The notes under the pieces were generated by a model. That model ran no database searches. It was not told the origin of the DNA and saw nothing but the letters and a program-made list of their open reading frames with translations. The translations under genes and the position numbers were made by a program. This document shows, piece after piece, positions 1-7,338 of a stretch of 41,316 nt of DNA; position 1 is the first letter of the stretch; each line of letters starts with the position of its first letter. Origin of the DNA: Bacteriovoracaceae bacterium UBA6261 (lineage in GTDB: Bacteria > Bdellovibrionota > Bacteriovoracia > Bacteriovoracales > Bacteriovoracaceae); assembly GCA_002440825.1 (NCBI GenBank), contig DJVH01000082.1, forward strand, positions 1-41,316, read 5' to 3'.

Positions 1-2
1 AA

Positions 3-902
3 ATTAAGCCTATTCGTTTCATCAAGCGTTTCCTGGCTCAATTGAAAATCAGAAACCAGGAAATCATGAATTCTGCCAAAAAGAGAATTGGTGGAATCGA
101 AGCAGTTGTCACTAACAACAATAACGTAGAGAAAATTAAAAACTATATGTATCAGGCCATCGATCAATCGGCCTTTGATTCAGCGACAAAACTGCAGTTT
201 AAATCGACAATCAAATCCATTGTCGTTGGAAATTTTGCCGACTTCCTTGAAAGAACTGATCTTGAGAATAATGTTCTTGCTCAAATGCTGAGCAATGCCT
301 GTGGATCAGACGGTTTAATCGACAATGCTTTTGCCACAACTATTCAAGGTGAAAGATACGTTTTGGTTTGTCCGGGATTTTTGATCACACTTAATCAGAC
401 AGCCACAGAAGAAGAGCGATTCAACAGCATCCTTCAGGCCATCTCGCATGAAATGGGTCACCATATTGACAACAGCAAAGTTGGAAACGCTCTTTATGCT
501 CCATACTTAAGCTGTCTGGCGAGCAATTACTCGGATAAGTTTAACAAAACAAAAGAAGATGAAAAATTCTGCAAGCAGAATGAAAAAGAACCAGCTAAGT
601 GTGCAGTTCAGGTTGCTGTCAGCCACGCAGGTGAATTGATTGCAGATCAATGGGGTATTAAAGTAACAGCGATCCATGCAAAGAACTCAGTTTACTCGAC
701 ATTCCAGACAGAGCAAATGCTGACAGACAGCTGGGCTAAGCTTTGCGGTACTGGAGATGAAGGGATCCACCCTACTGGAGATTTCAGAATTGGTACATTG
801 ATGAGAAAAGATCCTTCGGTTAATTCTACATTGTCATGTCTTTCGTCTGAAACTGATGCAAGACCAGCATGTACGTTCGAAGGTGCAGTACAGATTAACT
901 AA
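3..902 (+). CDS. M13-like zinc metallopeptidase, C-terminal part (5' end outside window)
   Basis: The frame is open to the first base of the window, so the gene starts upstream; a TTG at 42 has no ribosome-binding site and is unlikely to be the true start. Seen: a zinc-binding HEMGH at bases 447-461, followed by a GELIAD segment (the family's third ligand, as in M13 ENIAD) and then HPTGDFRIGTL, which resembles the M13 HxPxxFRV...L segment, and a cysteine-containing tail. Together these match the C-terminal catalytic domain of neprilysin/PepO-type M13 peptidases, which cut oligopeptides outside the cytoplasm. The many cysteines suit an exported protein, but the signal peptide cannot be seen. 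It ends just before a strong terminator. The zincin call is firm; assignment to M13 is good but not certain. Confidence 0.7.
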   Translation: MKPIRFIKRFLAQLKIRNQEIMNSAKKRIGGIEAVVTNNNNVEKIKNYMYQAIDQSAFDSATKLQFKSTIKSIVVGNFADFLERTDLENNVLAQMLSNACGSDGLIDNAFATTIQGERYVLVCPGFLITLNQTATEEERFNSILQAISHEMGHHIDNSKVGNALYAPYLSCLASNYSDKFNKTKEDEKFCKQNEKEPAKCAVQVAVSHAGELIADQWGIKVTAIHAKNSVYSTFQTEQMLTDSWAKLCGTGDEGIHPTGDFRIGTLMRKDPSVNSTLSCLSSETDARPACTFEGAVQIN

Positions 903-933
903 GCATTGAAATAGATTTGAATGAAATAAAAGG

Positions 934-963
934 GCCCGGTTTTTTTGACCGGGCTTTTTTTTT
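934..963 (+). terminator. Rho-independent terminator
   Basis: Stem GCCCGGT / ACCGGGC (934-940 with 948-954) followed by nine T. It ends the peptidase gene. The T-rich loop and the AAAA before the stem let it also work, less well, for the convergent L,D-transpeptidase gene. Confidence 0.9.
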
Positions 964-968
964 GATAA

Positions 969-1577
969 TTAATTAACTGTGATCCAAACTTTGCTGATAC
1001 CATTGCGTCTTACGAGTACGTTGAAGATCTGACCATTGTCAGGATGAAGTCTGATACAGCCGTGGCTGGCAGGTTTACCTAATCGACTCCAGTTTCCGCG
1101 TGTAGTGCCGTGGATAGCATACCCACCAGAAATGAAAACAGCGTAAGGCATGTTGCCTAATCCGTTATAATCCCCGTCAGGATATTTGGTTGATGTGTAG
1201 CGATCGTAGATGCGTCCGTTCGGATGGCGATCGAAGTCCGGAGTTGTATAACCAGCTTTACCTGTGGAAGTTTTCCATGTGTAGGCCAGTGATCCGTCAA
1301 TGTAAAGATATAGGCGCTGAGCTGATTTATCGACGTCAGCCCAGATTTTACACGAGTTGCGATAGCAGCTCGGGCTCAGTTGTTCCAGGAAATCGACTTC
1401 CATAAAAGGACTCTTACCAGTTTCCAATTCATAGTCCTTATCCATCTCTTGTAATGTTTTTTCTATGTCTGGTGAGCGTGGATCCAATTCATCAAATATA
1501 TTATTTCCCTTAGTATGTTTTGCAAACGCATTCGCGTTGAAGAGTGTCAGTGCCATAGCTATTATCAGTGCTTTCAT
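969..1577 (-). CDS. Exported L,D-transpeptidase (YkuD family)
   Basis: Likely a periplasmic L,D-transpeptidase that makes or edits peptidoglycan cross-links, or attaches proteins or other groups to peptidoglycan. A hydrophobic signal peptide (first ~19 residues, ending NANAFA) is followed by a YkuD domain over the C-terminal half. Its signature is visible: AIHGTTRG, then SHGCIRLHPDNG, with the catalytic cysteine in HGC and the following arginine. 202 aa suits a minimal single-domain enzyme. The start is backed by AAGGAG eight bases upstream and a good promoter at 1625-1653. In Bdellovibrio-type predators such enzymes also act on the prey wall; whether this one does cannot be told from sequence. 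Confidence 0.9.
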   Translation of the reverse strand: MKALIIAMALTLFNANAFAKHTKGNNIFDELDPRSPDIEKTLQEMDKDYELETGKSPFMEVDFLEQLSPSCYRNSCKIWADVDKSAQRLYLYIDGSLAYTWKTSTGKAGYTTPDFDRHPNGRIYDRYTSTKYPDGDYNGLGNMPYAVFISGGYAIHGTTRGNWSRLGKPASHGCIRLHPDNGQIFNVLVRRNGISKVWITVN

Positions 1578-1624
1578 TATCTAATCTCCTTGTGAAAAGT
1601 CGTTTAGCCTTTCAGCAATAATTA

Positions 1625-1653
1625 ATTTTAGCCTGTAAGAAAATTGTGATCAA
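1625..1653 (-). promoter_or_regulatory. Sigma-70-type promoter for the L,D-transpeptidase gene
   Basis: On the minus strand TTGATC, a 17-base spacer, then TAAAAT. The expected start is near 1618, giving a leader of about 40 bases that carries the AAGGAG site. The rest of the 300-base gap 1578-1877 is AT-rich. It holds a short dyad (1760-1780) and the promoter of the Nudix gene, and I see no small gene in it. Confidence 0.6.
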
Positions 1654-1834
1654 AGTAAGTTTTGACGAAGTTTTTTTTCAAAAGTCACGGGATCATTACG
1701 GAGTTTATATATTTTCTTTTTATGTTTTTGATTTTTTCTGATTCACATATAGAGAAAAGCTTTGTTCTGAAAGAACGAAGTTTATGTAAAGTACGTCAAG
1801 ATCATTACCACTTGTTGCCTTGACTGAAATTCAG

Positions 1835-1862
1835 TTGTTGATAGGCTCAATGAGTTCATAAT
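1835..1862 (+). promoter_or_regulatory. Possible promoter for the Nudix gene
   Basis: TTGTTG, 16 bases, CATAAT, which is 15 bases before the ATG. It overlaps a 13-base dyad ACTGAA-A-TTCAGT at 1823-1835 that could be an operator. Sequence match only. Confidence 0.35.
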
Positions 1863-1877
1863 CCAAAAGGTAGGAGC

Positions 1878-2429
1878 ATGGATTTAGAGTGGAAAAAAAT
1901 AGAAGAAAACTCGTTTAAGGCCGGCTATAAGCGGTTTCTTAAAAGGGCCTTTCATCTTCCAAGTGGAGAGAGAAGGGACGTCGATGTAAAAGATGTGGGA
2001 AAGGCCGTCTGTATTTTTGCTCTTACCGTAACTGGAAATATTCTCATGACAAGGCAGTACCGGCCGGGACCAGAAAGAATCTTGACTGAACTTCCAGGAG
2101 ATTTTATTGGTTTTGATGAAGTACCGCTCGAGGCAGCAAAAGAAAAACTTCTTGAAGAAACAGGATATGATGGCGACCTTGAATTTGTCTGTACGTCTCT
2201 CAACGACGCTTATTCGAATATGATCCGCTATAATTATGTCGCCCGCAATTGTGTCAAAAAAACCGATCTCCATTTTGATAATGTGAAATTTGTTGAAGTG
2301 GAAGAAATGTCTTTGAAAAATTTTGTGCAACATTTAAGATCTGGTGAAATGACAAATCTGGATACAGGCTATCTTGCCCTGGATTTTCTGGGCATTTTCA
2401 AATTTGATGATAAAAAAAATTTGCATTAA
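1878..2429 (+). CDS. Nudix-fold protein, ADP-ribose pyrophosphatase-like, with altered Nudix box
   Basis: 183 aa, the size of NudF-type ADP-sugar pyrophosphatases, which hydrolyse ADP-ribose to AMP and ribose 5-phosphate. The segment RQYRPGP before the box is typical of that subfamily. The box aligns along its length, but where the consensus has R-E followed by two residues and EExG, this protein reads EKLLEETGY. Arginine becomes glutamate, and the first metal-binding glutamate becomes lysine; the EE pair is kept. Activity may therefore be weak or changed. TAGGAG seven bases upstream supports the ATG. It is a single-gene unit, convergent with the AhpD-like gene and separated from it by a terminator. 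The fold is certain; the substrate is inference. Confidence 0.8.
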   Translation: MDLEWKKIEENSFKAGYKRFLKRAFHLPSGERRDVDVKDVGKAVCIFALTVTGNILMTRQYRPGPERILTELPGDFIGFDEVPLEAAKEKLLEETGYDGDLEFVCTSLNDAYSNMIRYNYVARNCVKKTDLHFDNVKFVEVEEMSLKNFVQHLRSGEMTNLDTGYLALDFLGIFKFDDKKNLH

Positions 2430-2431
2430 AA

Positions 2432-2467
2432 AGGGGCACTGGTGTACCCCTGAGTTTTTTATTTTTT
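2432..2467. terminator. Terminator between convergent genes
   Basis: AGGGG-CAC pairs with GTG-TA-CCCCT (2432-2451), followed by TTTTTTATTTTTT on the plus strand and preceded by an A-rich run that serves the opposite direction. Confidence 0.7.
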
Positions 2468-3475
2468 CACAACAACTGTATCGTTATTCATGGTCACTTT
2501 CTTTTTAGACTGAGCTTTGACATATCTCATTGCTTGTTGAACTTCTGATTTAAATTTCTTCTCATCAATTTGATTACCGTTTAAAACAGTACTCATAAGT
2601 CTTGTTAAGGAAGACATTGCCAGCGTTTCGCGAATTTCATCTGTGCTGGCGCCATTCACTTTCGCTGCTTCAGTGTGATAGTAAACGCATTCTCTGCAGG
2701 ATGTTTGCGCCGCCACCGCTAAACCGATGAGCTCTTTATATTTGGGAGCAATTTGCGAATCCGGATTAAGCTCCGCTGCTTTTAAAGTTTTCCAGGCAGA
2801 AGCAATCGCTCCTTCGGGAAACTTTGACATAAATCCAGGAACTGAGCCATAAGTTTTTTCGATGTCAGCATAAGCAGATGGTGCATCGATAATTGGCTGA
2901 GTGGCTTCGCTAGCTGGAGAAGCAGGTTTTGATCCACCGTTGATCGGAACATCTGTGCTTCTCGCTGTTGCGGCAGCTGAAGTTGAAACCGTATCAACTT
3001 TTGGTGTGGTTAATTGCTCCTGCATATGGAGCACAATTTTATCCACTTCTTTTTTAAAATCTTCTTCTTTGTATTGAAGACCGGCCACAAAAGTTCCCCA
3101 GTGGCGTGTTGCTGCGGCCATCAGAATAGACTCTTTCAACTCCTCTTCCGTCGCTCCATTCAGCTTAGCGGCTTCGGTATGAAAGTATGTGCAGTAATGG
3201 CATGGAATTTGAGCCGCTACGGCTAAACCAATCAGTTCCTTCATCTTTGGAGTCAGAACAGTGCTTGTACTAAGTTGAATCGCTTTCATTTCTTCCCAGA
3301 CAGCAGAAACTGTTTTTTCAGGGAAAGCTTTCATAAACGTCGGAACAACACCAAGTGTTTGCCGTATGTCAGTATAGGTTTTTTGCAAGTCAGGGTTTGA
3401 TGAGCTGATCGTTTCTGCCTGGACGATGTTCAAAGACAACATCGAAGCAACGATCAGACTGAATATTATTTTCAT
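2459..3475 (-). CDS. Exported protein with two AhpD-like carboxymuconolactone decarboxylase domains
   Basis: Start at 3475: AAAGGAG lies at the right distance there, and the longer reading to 3508 would hide a clear signal peptide (MKIIFSLIVASM...VQA). Two repeats of the same all-helical unit follow, about residues 20-150 and 205-330. Each has an AhpD-type CxxC followed by histidine: CHYCTYFHTEAAKLNG and CRECVYYHTEAAKVNG. A Ser/Thr/Pro/Ala-rich linker joins them. AhpD-family proteins use the CxxC pair for thiol peroxidase or disulfide chemistry, usually in the cytoplasm as oligomers of single domains. Here a tandem copy is sent to the envelope, so a periplasmic thiol or peroxide function is inferred. 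It has no obvious operon partner. Confidence 0.85.
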   Translation of the reverse strand: MKIIFSLIVASMLSLNIVQAETISSSNPDLQKTYTDIRQTLGVVPTFMKAFPEKTVSAVWEEMKAIQLSTSTVLTPKMKELIGLAVAAQIPCHYCTYFHTEAAKLNGATEEELKESILMAAATRHWGTFVAGLQYKEEDFKKEVDKIVLHMQEQLTTPKVDTVSTSAAATARSTDVPINGGSKPASPASEATQPIIDAPSAYADIEKTYGSVPGFMSKFPEGAIASAWKTLKAAELNPDSQIAPKYKELIGLAVAAQTSCRECVYYHTEAAKVNGASTDEIRETLAMSSLTRLMSTVLNGNQIDEKKFKSEVQQAMRYVKAQSKKKVTMNNDTVVVKK

Positions 3476-3595
3476 TTCATTCTCCTTTGTGAAGTTTTCA
3501 TCCTTCATTAATAATTATTAAAGATGAATTTCGCCGGAGCAAAGCAAGTGGTGTTAATGACTACTTTTTTGATTGATTTATTTTTCCTATTCAAT

Positions 3596-4078
3596 TCATC
3601 CTAAAACTCTTTCGTGCCATTCCTTGATAGATTCTTTGGGATAGCGTTTGAAGGTCTTGTCTTTTTTCTCCTTGTGCAAAGGAACCCAGGGAGCTTTGAA
3701 GTCAAGCATGAGATGAGTGTGTTCAGGCGCAGCTGGAAGGGGAGTATCAATAGCAGAGGCGAATGGATGAAATAAATCCGGCCACTCAGGTGAATAGAGC
3801 CACAAACCTGATCCACAAATTCCACAAAAATTTCTTTCTCCAGTACTTTGCCAGCTTCGCTTATCTTCCGGGTTTTTTACTTTGGCGCGGTAGGTTTTGA
3901 TATTTTCTTTTCCTTTCACTTTGAGACTTTGAAATTGTCCGGATAGATTGATGGCATATCCACCACCCCCCTGCGTTTTTCTGCATATGCTGCAGTAGCA
4001 GAGCTGATAAGGATAAAAATTTTCAGAGTTAAAACTGAATGTAACCGCCTGACAATGACACGAACCTTTGATTTTCAT
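3596..4078 (-). CDS. GFA-family (CENP-V/GFA domain) zinc protein
   Basis: 160 aa, one domain. The zinc-binding cysteines of the glutathione-dependent formaldehyde-activating enzyme family are in place: C7 and C9, C27/C29/C32 in CYCSICRK, and FCGICGSGLW. Family members are small cytoplasmic zinc proteins; only a few truly act on S-hydroxymethyl-glutathione, so the substrate is unknown. A strong GGAGGTG site precedes the ATG. It is divergent from thpR with only 37 bases between the start codons, so the two promoters must overlap or reach into coding sequence. I see no terminator in the short gap to the next gene. Confidence 0.85.
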   Translation of the reverse strand: MKIKGSCHCQAVTFSFNSENFYPYQLCYCSICRKTQGGGGYAINLSGQFQSLKVKGKENIKTYRAKVKNPEDKRSWQSTGERNFCGICGSGLWLYSPEWPDLFHPFASAIDTPLPAAPEHTHLMLDFKAPWVPLHKEKKDKTFKRYPKESIKEWHERVLG

Positions 4079-4115
4079 GCTTCACCTCCGGCGAAAGTTC
4101 TGCAAATCTAGTTCC

Positions 4116-4643
4116 ATGAGACTTTTCATTGGAATTGATTTGCCCGTCGAAATAAAAAGCGAAATTTTTAAATCGCTTGAACCTCTCATGTTGTCTTCCA
4201 AAGGATGGGAAAACGCTCATGACTATCATCAGACGCTGCTTTTTATCGGAGCAACTGAGCATGGCATAGTTGCAGAGATAAAAAACAGAATGGACGAAAT
4301 TCATTTCGAACCTTTTGACCTTGAGACTAGCGGGATTTCATTTTTCAATAGAAGAATCATGTATGTGGATTTCATTCCTTCCGATAAATTAAATCAACTT
4401 AAGGATGAGATCGATGCCCGTTTTCCCGAATATATCAGACCTGAGGAAAAAGAGTTTGTTCCTCATATAACTGTCAAGCGGTGGCAAAGATATGAATACG
4501 AACATCTGTCTGAAGGAATTCTTAAACATGGTTTGCCTGCCATAAAGTTTGAAGTTAATTCACTTTGCCTGTTTAAATCTGAAAGAGATCAAAATAACTT
4601 TAAATATCATGTGATTCATCAAACTTCCTTTCACAAAATTTAA
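4116..4643 (+). CDS. thpR: RNA 2',3'-cyclic phosphodiesterase (2H family)
   Basis: Start at 4116 (MRLFIGIDLP), where the family normally begins; the frame is open 48 bases further upstream, but that part overlaps the divergent gene and is not family-like. Both catalytic HxTx motifs of the two-histidine phosphoesterases are present: HQTLLFIG near residue 43 and HITVKR near residue 118. The enzyme (formerly LigT) opens 2',3'-cyclic phosphate ends of RNA to 2'-phosphates and can join tRNA halves in vitro. 175 aa is the standard length. The ribosome-binding site is weak. It is followed directly by the promoter of the DUF2339 gene. Confidence 0.88.
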   Translation: MRLFIGIDLPVEIKSEIFKSLEPLMLSSKGWENAHDYHQTLLFIGATEHGIVAEIKNRMDEIHFEPFDLETSGISFFNRRIMYVDFIPSDKLNQLKDEIDARFPEYIRPEEKEFVPHITVKRWQRYEYEHLSEGILKHGLPAIKFEVNSLCLFKSERDQNNFKYHVIHQTSFHKI

Positions 4644-4657
4644 TTCACTCTTATACT
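4630..4657 (+). promoter_or_regulatory. Possible promoter for the DUF2339 gene
   Basis: TTCACA, 16 bases, TATACT, overlapping the last codons of thpR. It would give a leader of about 30 bases containing AAGGA before the ATG at 4695. Confidence 0.4.
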
Positions 4658-4694
4658 AAAAGAAATTTATTAAGTGCCGTCATGAAGGATTCAT

Positions 4695-6260
4695 ATGACT
4701 GAAAAAGAATTGCTCGCACGCATTGAAGAACTCGAACGCAAGGTGAATATACTATTGGCGAAAAATGTTCCTGAGAACAAAACGCAGATCGATCTCACTT
4801 TTGATTCATCGTCGGTTGTACCCAAAGAAGTTCCTCCACCGCCGCCGACTCCTGCCTATCGGGTGACCAATCAAACCAGCTATGAAAAAAAACTGGGGTC
4901 AGTTAATCTTCTGCCCATTTTAGCGGTGATCTGTTTTTTTCTTGCTGCCATTTTTATTGTCCGTTTGGCCATTGAATCTGGTTGGTTGACTCCGCTGAAT
5001 CAATGGGCCTTACTCACATTTTTTGGAACCATTCTCGTAGCTGCCGGCCGACTAATGGATTCTATAGATAAACATTACCGTGGATTTCTTTCATCTGCCG
5101 GTATTATTGTGCTTTATATTTCCGCCTACAGTTCCTCTCTTTATTTTGAACTTTTTCCGGCAGAAGTGGCTCAGGGAATGGGCGCCCTTGTTTCCATTTT
5201 GTGTTTTTCACTTTTTTCTTATCACCGTTCAGAATTCTTTGCAGTCATTTGCGCCATCGGAACCTATATTTCTCCAGTCATGATGGGAAATCGCGAAGAT
5301 CTTATTTTCAATGGTGGATTCTTTCTCATCTGGGCGTGCATTTTCTCTTTCATTTCAGCTTTCTTGAAAACGCGGACACTTCCTTTGGTTGCATCTTATC
5401 TGGGCATCGGCATTTTTACTTTTCTTTATAAAGACGTGAGTTCTGCAAACGACATCAAACTCATCATCGCAGTTCTGGCGACACAGTTCGCAGCGTTTGC
5501 AGGTGGAACTTATTATTTTTCAATCAGGAACCGCGACCCTCTATCCAAAGAAATAGCTTTAAGTTATTTGCCTTCCTTGCTCTTTTTTTACGGCAGTACT
5601 TATTACTTTTTAATGAAGCTGGATCCGGTGCTTGCTCCATGGATTTCTTTAGGATTTGCAGTTTTTCTTTATTTTTTATTCTGGATGGCCCGAAAAGAAC
5701 TGGAAAATATCAACAGCAAGACATTGGTCCATTCATTCCTGGCCGTTGTGCTTTTTCATTCTGGTTATCTGCAGATTATTCCCGATGCCGGCAAGCCATG
5801 GCTGTTGCCTCTGATTATGCTTGCTTCTTATTTGTCAGAAAAAAGAGAGATCTTTCCAAATTTTTCGTCCATTCTTCGCTATGCTCTGGGGGCGATTTCT
5901 CTGCTGGAATTTCTAAGAATTTGTCACAATCTGCTTTCCGAAAGCAAACTGATTAACGTCGTTCCTGCATTGATAACAGTAGCCTTGGGTCTTTTCTATT
6001 ACTCTCAAGGATCGAAACGCTTCAAGAATATTGAAGGCCTTTTTCTTGGAATGGTCCATCTCTTAAGTGTACTCGTTAGTTATTCTTTTCTACGGATATC
6101 TCAAAAAAGATGCGGTTGTTTGCAAATCTTCGCTGCTGGTTTTAGGTATAACGAGTTTGAAAGCACTGTTGTACGATGCGAATCAGGCAGCCTCTGGCGT
6201 GCGCATTTTTACGTTGATCGTGACGGGAGTAATCCTCTATGCCTCGGGGTATATGTTTAA
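4695..6260 (+). CDS. DUF2339-family polytopic membrane protein, reading frame broken near the C-terminus
   Basis: The N-terminus has a short coiled coil (residues 1-25), then a Pro-rich linker (PPPPPTP near residue 53) and about a dozen hydrophobic helices, the layout of DUF2339 inner-membrane proteins of unknown function. The frame given runs to 6260, but its last ~60 residues (after LLSVLV) are polar and unlike a membrane protein. The missing end, with the expected final helices (LLVLGITSLKALLYD and TLIVTGVILYASGYMFKK), is encoded one frame over in 6067-6297. The intact gene would therefore span 4695-6297. The cause is either a one-base sequence error or a real mutation. It is a single-gene unit followed by a terminator. 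Confidence 0.8.
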   Translation: MTEKELLARIEELERKVNILLAKNVPENKTQIDLTFDSSSVVPKEVPPPPPTPAYRVTNQTSYEKKLGSVNLLPILAVICFFLAAIFIVRLAIESGWLTPLNQWALLTFFGTILVAAGRLMDSIDKHYRGFLSSAGIIVLYISAYSSSLYFELFPAEVAQGMGALVSILCFSLFSYHRSEFFAVICAIGTYISPVMMGNREDLIFNGGFFLIWACIFSFISAFLKTRTLPLVASYLGIGIFTFLYKDVSSANDIKLIIAVLATQFAAFAGGTYYFSIRNRDPLSKEIALSYLPSLLFFYGSTYYFLMKLDPVLAPWISLGFAVFLYFLFWMARKELENINSKTLVHSFLAVVLFHSGYLQIIPDAGKPWLLPLIMLASYLSEKREIFPNFSSILRYALGAISLLEFLRICHNLLSESKLINVVPALITVALGLFYYSQGSKRFKNIEGLFLGMVHLLSVLVSYSFLRISQKRCGCLQIFAAGFRYNEFESTVVRCESGSLWRAHFYVDRDGSNPLCLGVYV

Positions 6261-6297
6261 GAAAATTTCCGGCTGGAAAATGAGCCCGACTAATTAG
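6067..6297 (+). other. Displaced C-terminus of the DUF2339 protein (+1 frame)
   Basis: This stretch encodes about 75 residues with two hydrophobic helices and the KALLYD segment typical of DUF2339 C-termini, so it is not a separate gene. A TAA at 6064-6066 in this frame means the shift must lie after it. Joining at the GTTAGTTATT stretch (about 6075-6084) would turn LLSVLV into LLSVLVVILFYGYL, a continuous helix. Its stop codon lies in the loop of the terminator that follows. Confidence 0.75.
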
Positions 6298-6314
6298 CTC
6301 GGGATATTTTTTTT
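6285..6314 (+). terminator. Terminator of the DUF2339 gene
   Basis: Stem CCCGA / TCGGG (6285-6289 with 6299-6303), then ATA and eight T. The stop codon of the restored reading frame is in the loop. Confidence 0.65.
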
Positions 6315-6376
6315 CCACAAAAAAAGATTTTTGATTAAACTTAAAAAACAAACACACTTTTTCAAAGGACTGAAAA

Positions 6377-6661
6377 ATGCAAATTGAAAGAAGCACAATT
6401 ATTGAATTCTTAAAACAAGACCCGGAACTGGATTTTGATCCAAACACAATGTCTCTTTCTGATCTTATCGATGAATTGATTGATAGAGTGACAGAAGCAG
6501 AATTGGATTATTCAATTCTTTCTACTGCTTTCCTTAACAGAGTTAACCCAGACAGATTCGACCAATTCTACGATGCGGTTATGAATCAATATGAAACAAT
6601 CAGAGAAGGGGATGAAATCCCTGAGCCGGTTTTAGATAGAATTGCTTCAAGCTACAGATAA
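6377..6661 (+). CDS. Small acidic protein, function unknown
   Basis: 94 aa, rich in Asp and Glu, without signal peptide, cysteines or membrane segment, predicted mostly helical, so probably a soluble cytoplasmic protein. I do not recognise a family. It is very likely real: AAAGGA seven bases before the ATG, a strong palindromic terminator directly after, and even codon use. It forms its own transcription unit between two terminators, which suggests an independently expressed, perhaps abundant, small protein. The 79 bases before it are very A/T-rich, but I could not pick a convincing promoter. Confidence 0.75.
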   Translation: MQIERSTIIEFLKQDPELDFDPNTMSLSDLIDELIDRVTEAELDYSILSTAFLNRVNPDRFDQFYDAVMNQYETIREGDEIPEPVLDRIASSYR

Positions 6662-6664
6662 CAA

Positions 6665-6690
6665 AAAGGCCGGTTTAACCGGCCTTTTTT
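6665..6690. terminator. Bidirectional terminator
   Basis: Perfect palindrome AAAGGCCGGTT-T-AACCGGCCTTT with A-runs and T-runs on both sides; it serves the small acidic protein gene and the convergent lipocalin gene. Confidence 0.92.
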
Positions 6691-6693
6691 ATT

Positions 6694-7233
6694 TTAGAAT
6701 TTTGAAGTGATAAACTTGCTGGTGTCGAAACCTAATTGAGCTGCAAAGTCTTTATAGTCTTTTAAAGTTTCAGGATCAATAGAAGGAGTTCGCGACATAA
6801 TCCAGAGAGATTTTCTATTTGTAGAACCAACCATGACTGTATCGTAGCCTTCACTTAATTTAATAATCACATATTCACCTTTAACTCTGAACAGACGAGT
6901 CCAGAATGAATTAAAAGTGACTTCAAGGCGTGCGTTTGTTGTTTCATCTTTTACAACAGCTTGTCCGTTGATGTCTTTTGTTGAGCCATCTTTTTTGTAA
7001 CACACATTGTGTACACTGATCGTCTTATCATTGATAATATCGTACTCGGCAGACTGGGCCACACACTTGCGTGTGAAAAACTGTGGAAGTGATTCAATGG
7101 CATACCATTTACCGATATAACGAGCGACATCAACGTGGTCCGGGGTCGGAAGTCTGGTATGAGTTGACGAATCACCTTGAGCAAAAACAGCACTGCTTAC
7201 AATGAGAGAAATAAGAAGCAATAATTTTTTCAT
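6694..7233 (-). CDS. blc: Bacterial lipocalin (Blc family)
   Basis: 179 aa with a signal peptide (MKKLLLLISLIVSSAVFA). The lipocalin signature GKWYAIESLPQFF appears at residues 41-53, with the later family blocks NVCYKK and a WIMSRTP segment. Lipocalins are eight-stranded barrels that bind lipids or small hydrophobic molecules; Blc helps maintain the outer envelope under stress. Unlike E. coli Blc there is no cysteine at the cleavage site, so this one is probably soluble in the periplasm rather than a lipoprotein. CAGGAGGA gives a strong ribosome-binding site, and a possible promoter lies at 7257-7286. Confidence 0.88.
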   Translation of the reverse strand: MKKLLLLISLIVSSAVFAQGDSSTHTRLPTPDHVDVARYIGKWYAIESLPQFFTRKCVAQSAEYDIINDKTISVHNVCYKKDGSTKDINGQAVVKDETTNARLEVTFNSFWTRLFRVKGEYVIIKLSEGYDTVMVGSTNRKSLWIMSRTPSIDPETLKDYKDFAAQLGFDTSKFITSKF

Positions 7234-7256
7234 TCACGTCCTCCTGATAATAATTT

Positions 7257-7286
7257 TTTATATGACAAGGAGATGTGCTTGAACAA
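7257..7286 (-). promoter_or_regulatory. Possible promoter for the lipocalin gene
   Basis: Minus strand TTGTTC, 18 bases, TATAAA; the expected start falls about 15 bases before the AGGAGG site. Sequence match only. Confidence 0.4.
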
Positions 7287-7338
7287 CTAGACAAAAGCTA
7301 TACCATGAATAAATACCCAATCACGAGAGAGTGTTTTC

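Noticed and set aside
1760..1780. Dyad GTTCT-GAA-AGAAC, and a shared 12-mer (TTCTGAAAGAAC) near 26180-26191 before the phosphatase gene, considered as a LexA-like operator.
   Set aside because: A shared 12-mer is expected by chance many times in 41 kb; the second copy is an imperfect dyad and no SOS-type genes are next to either site.
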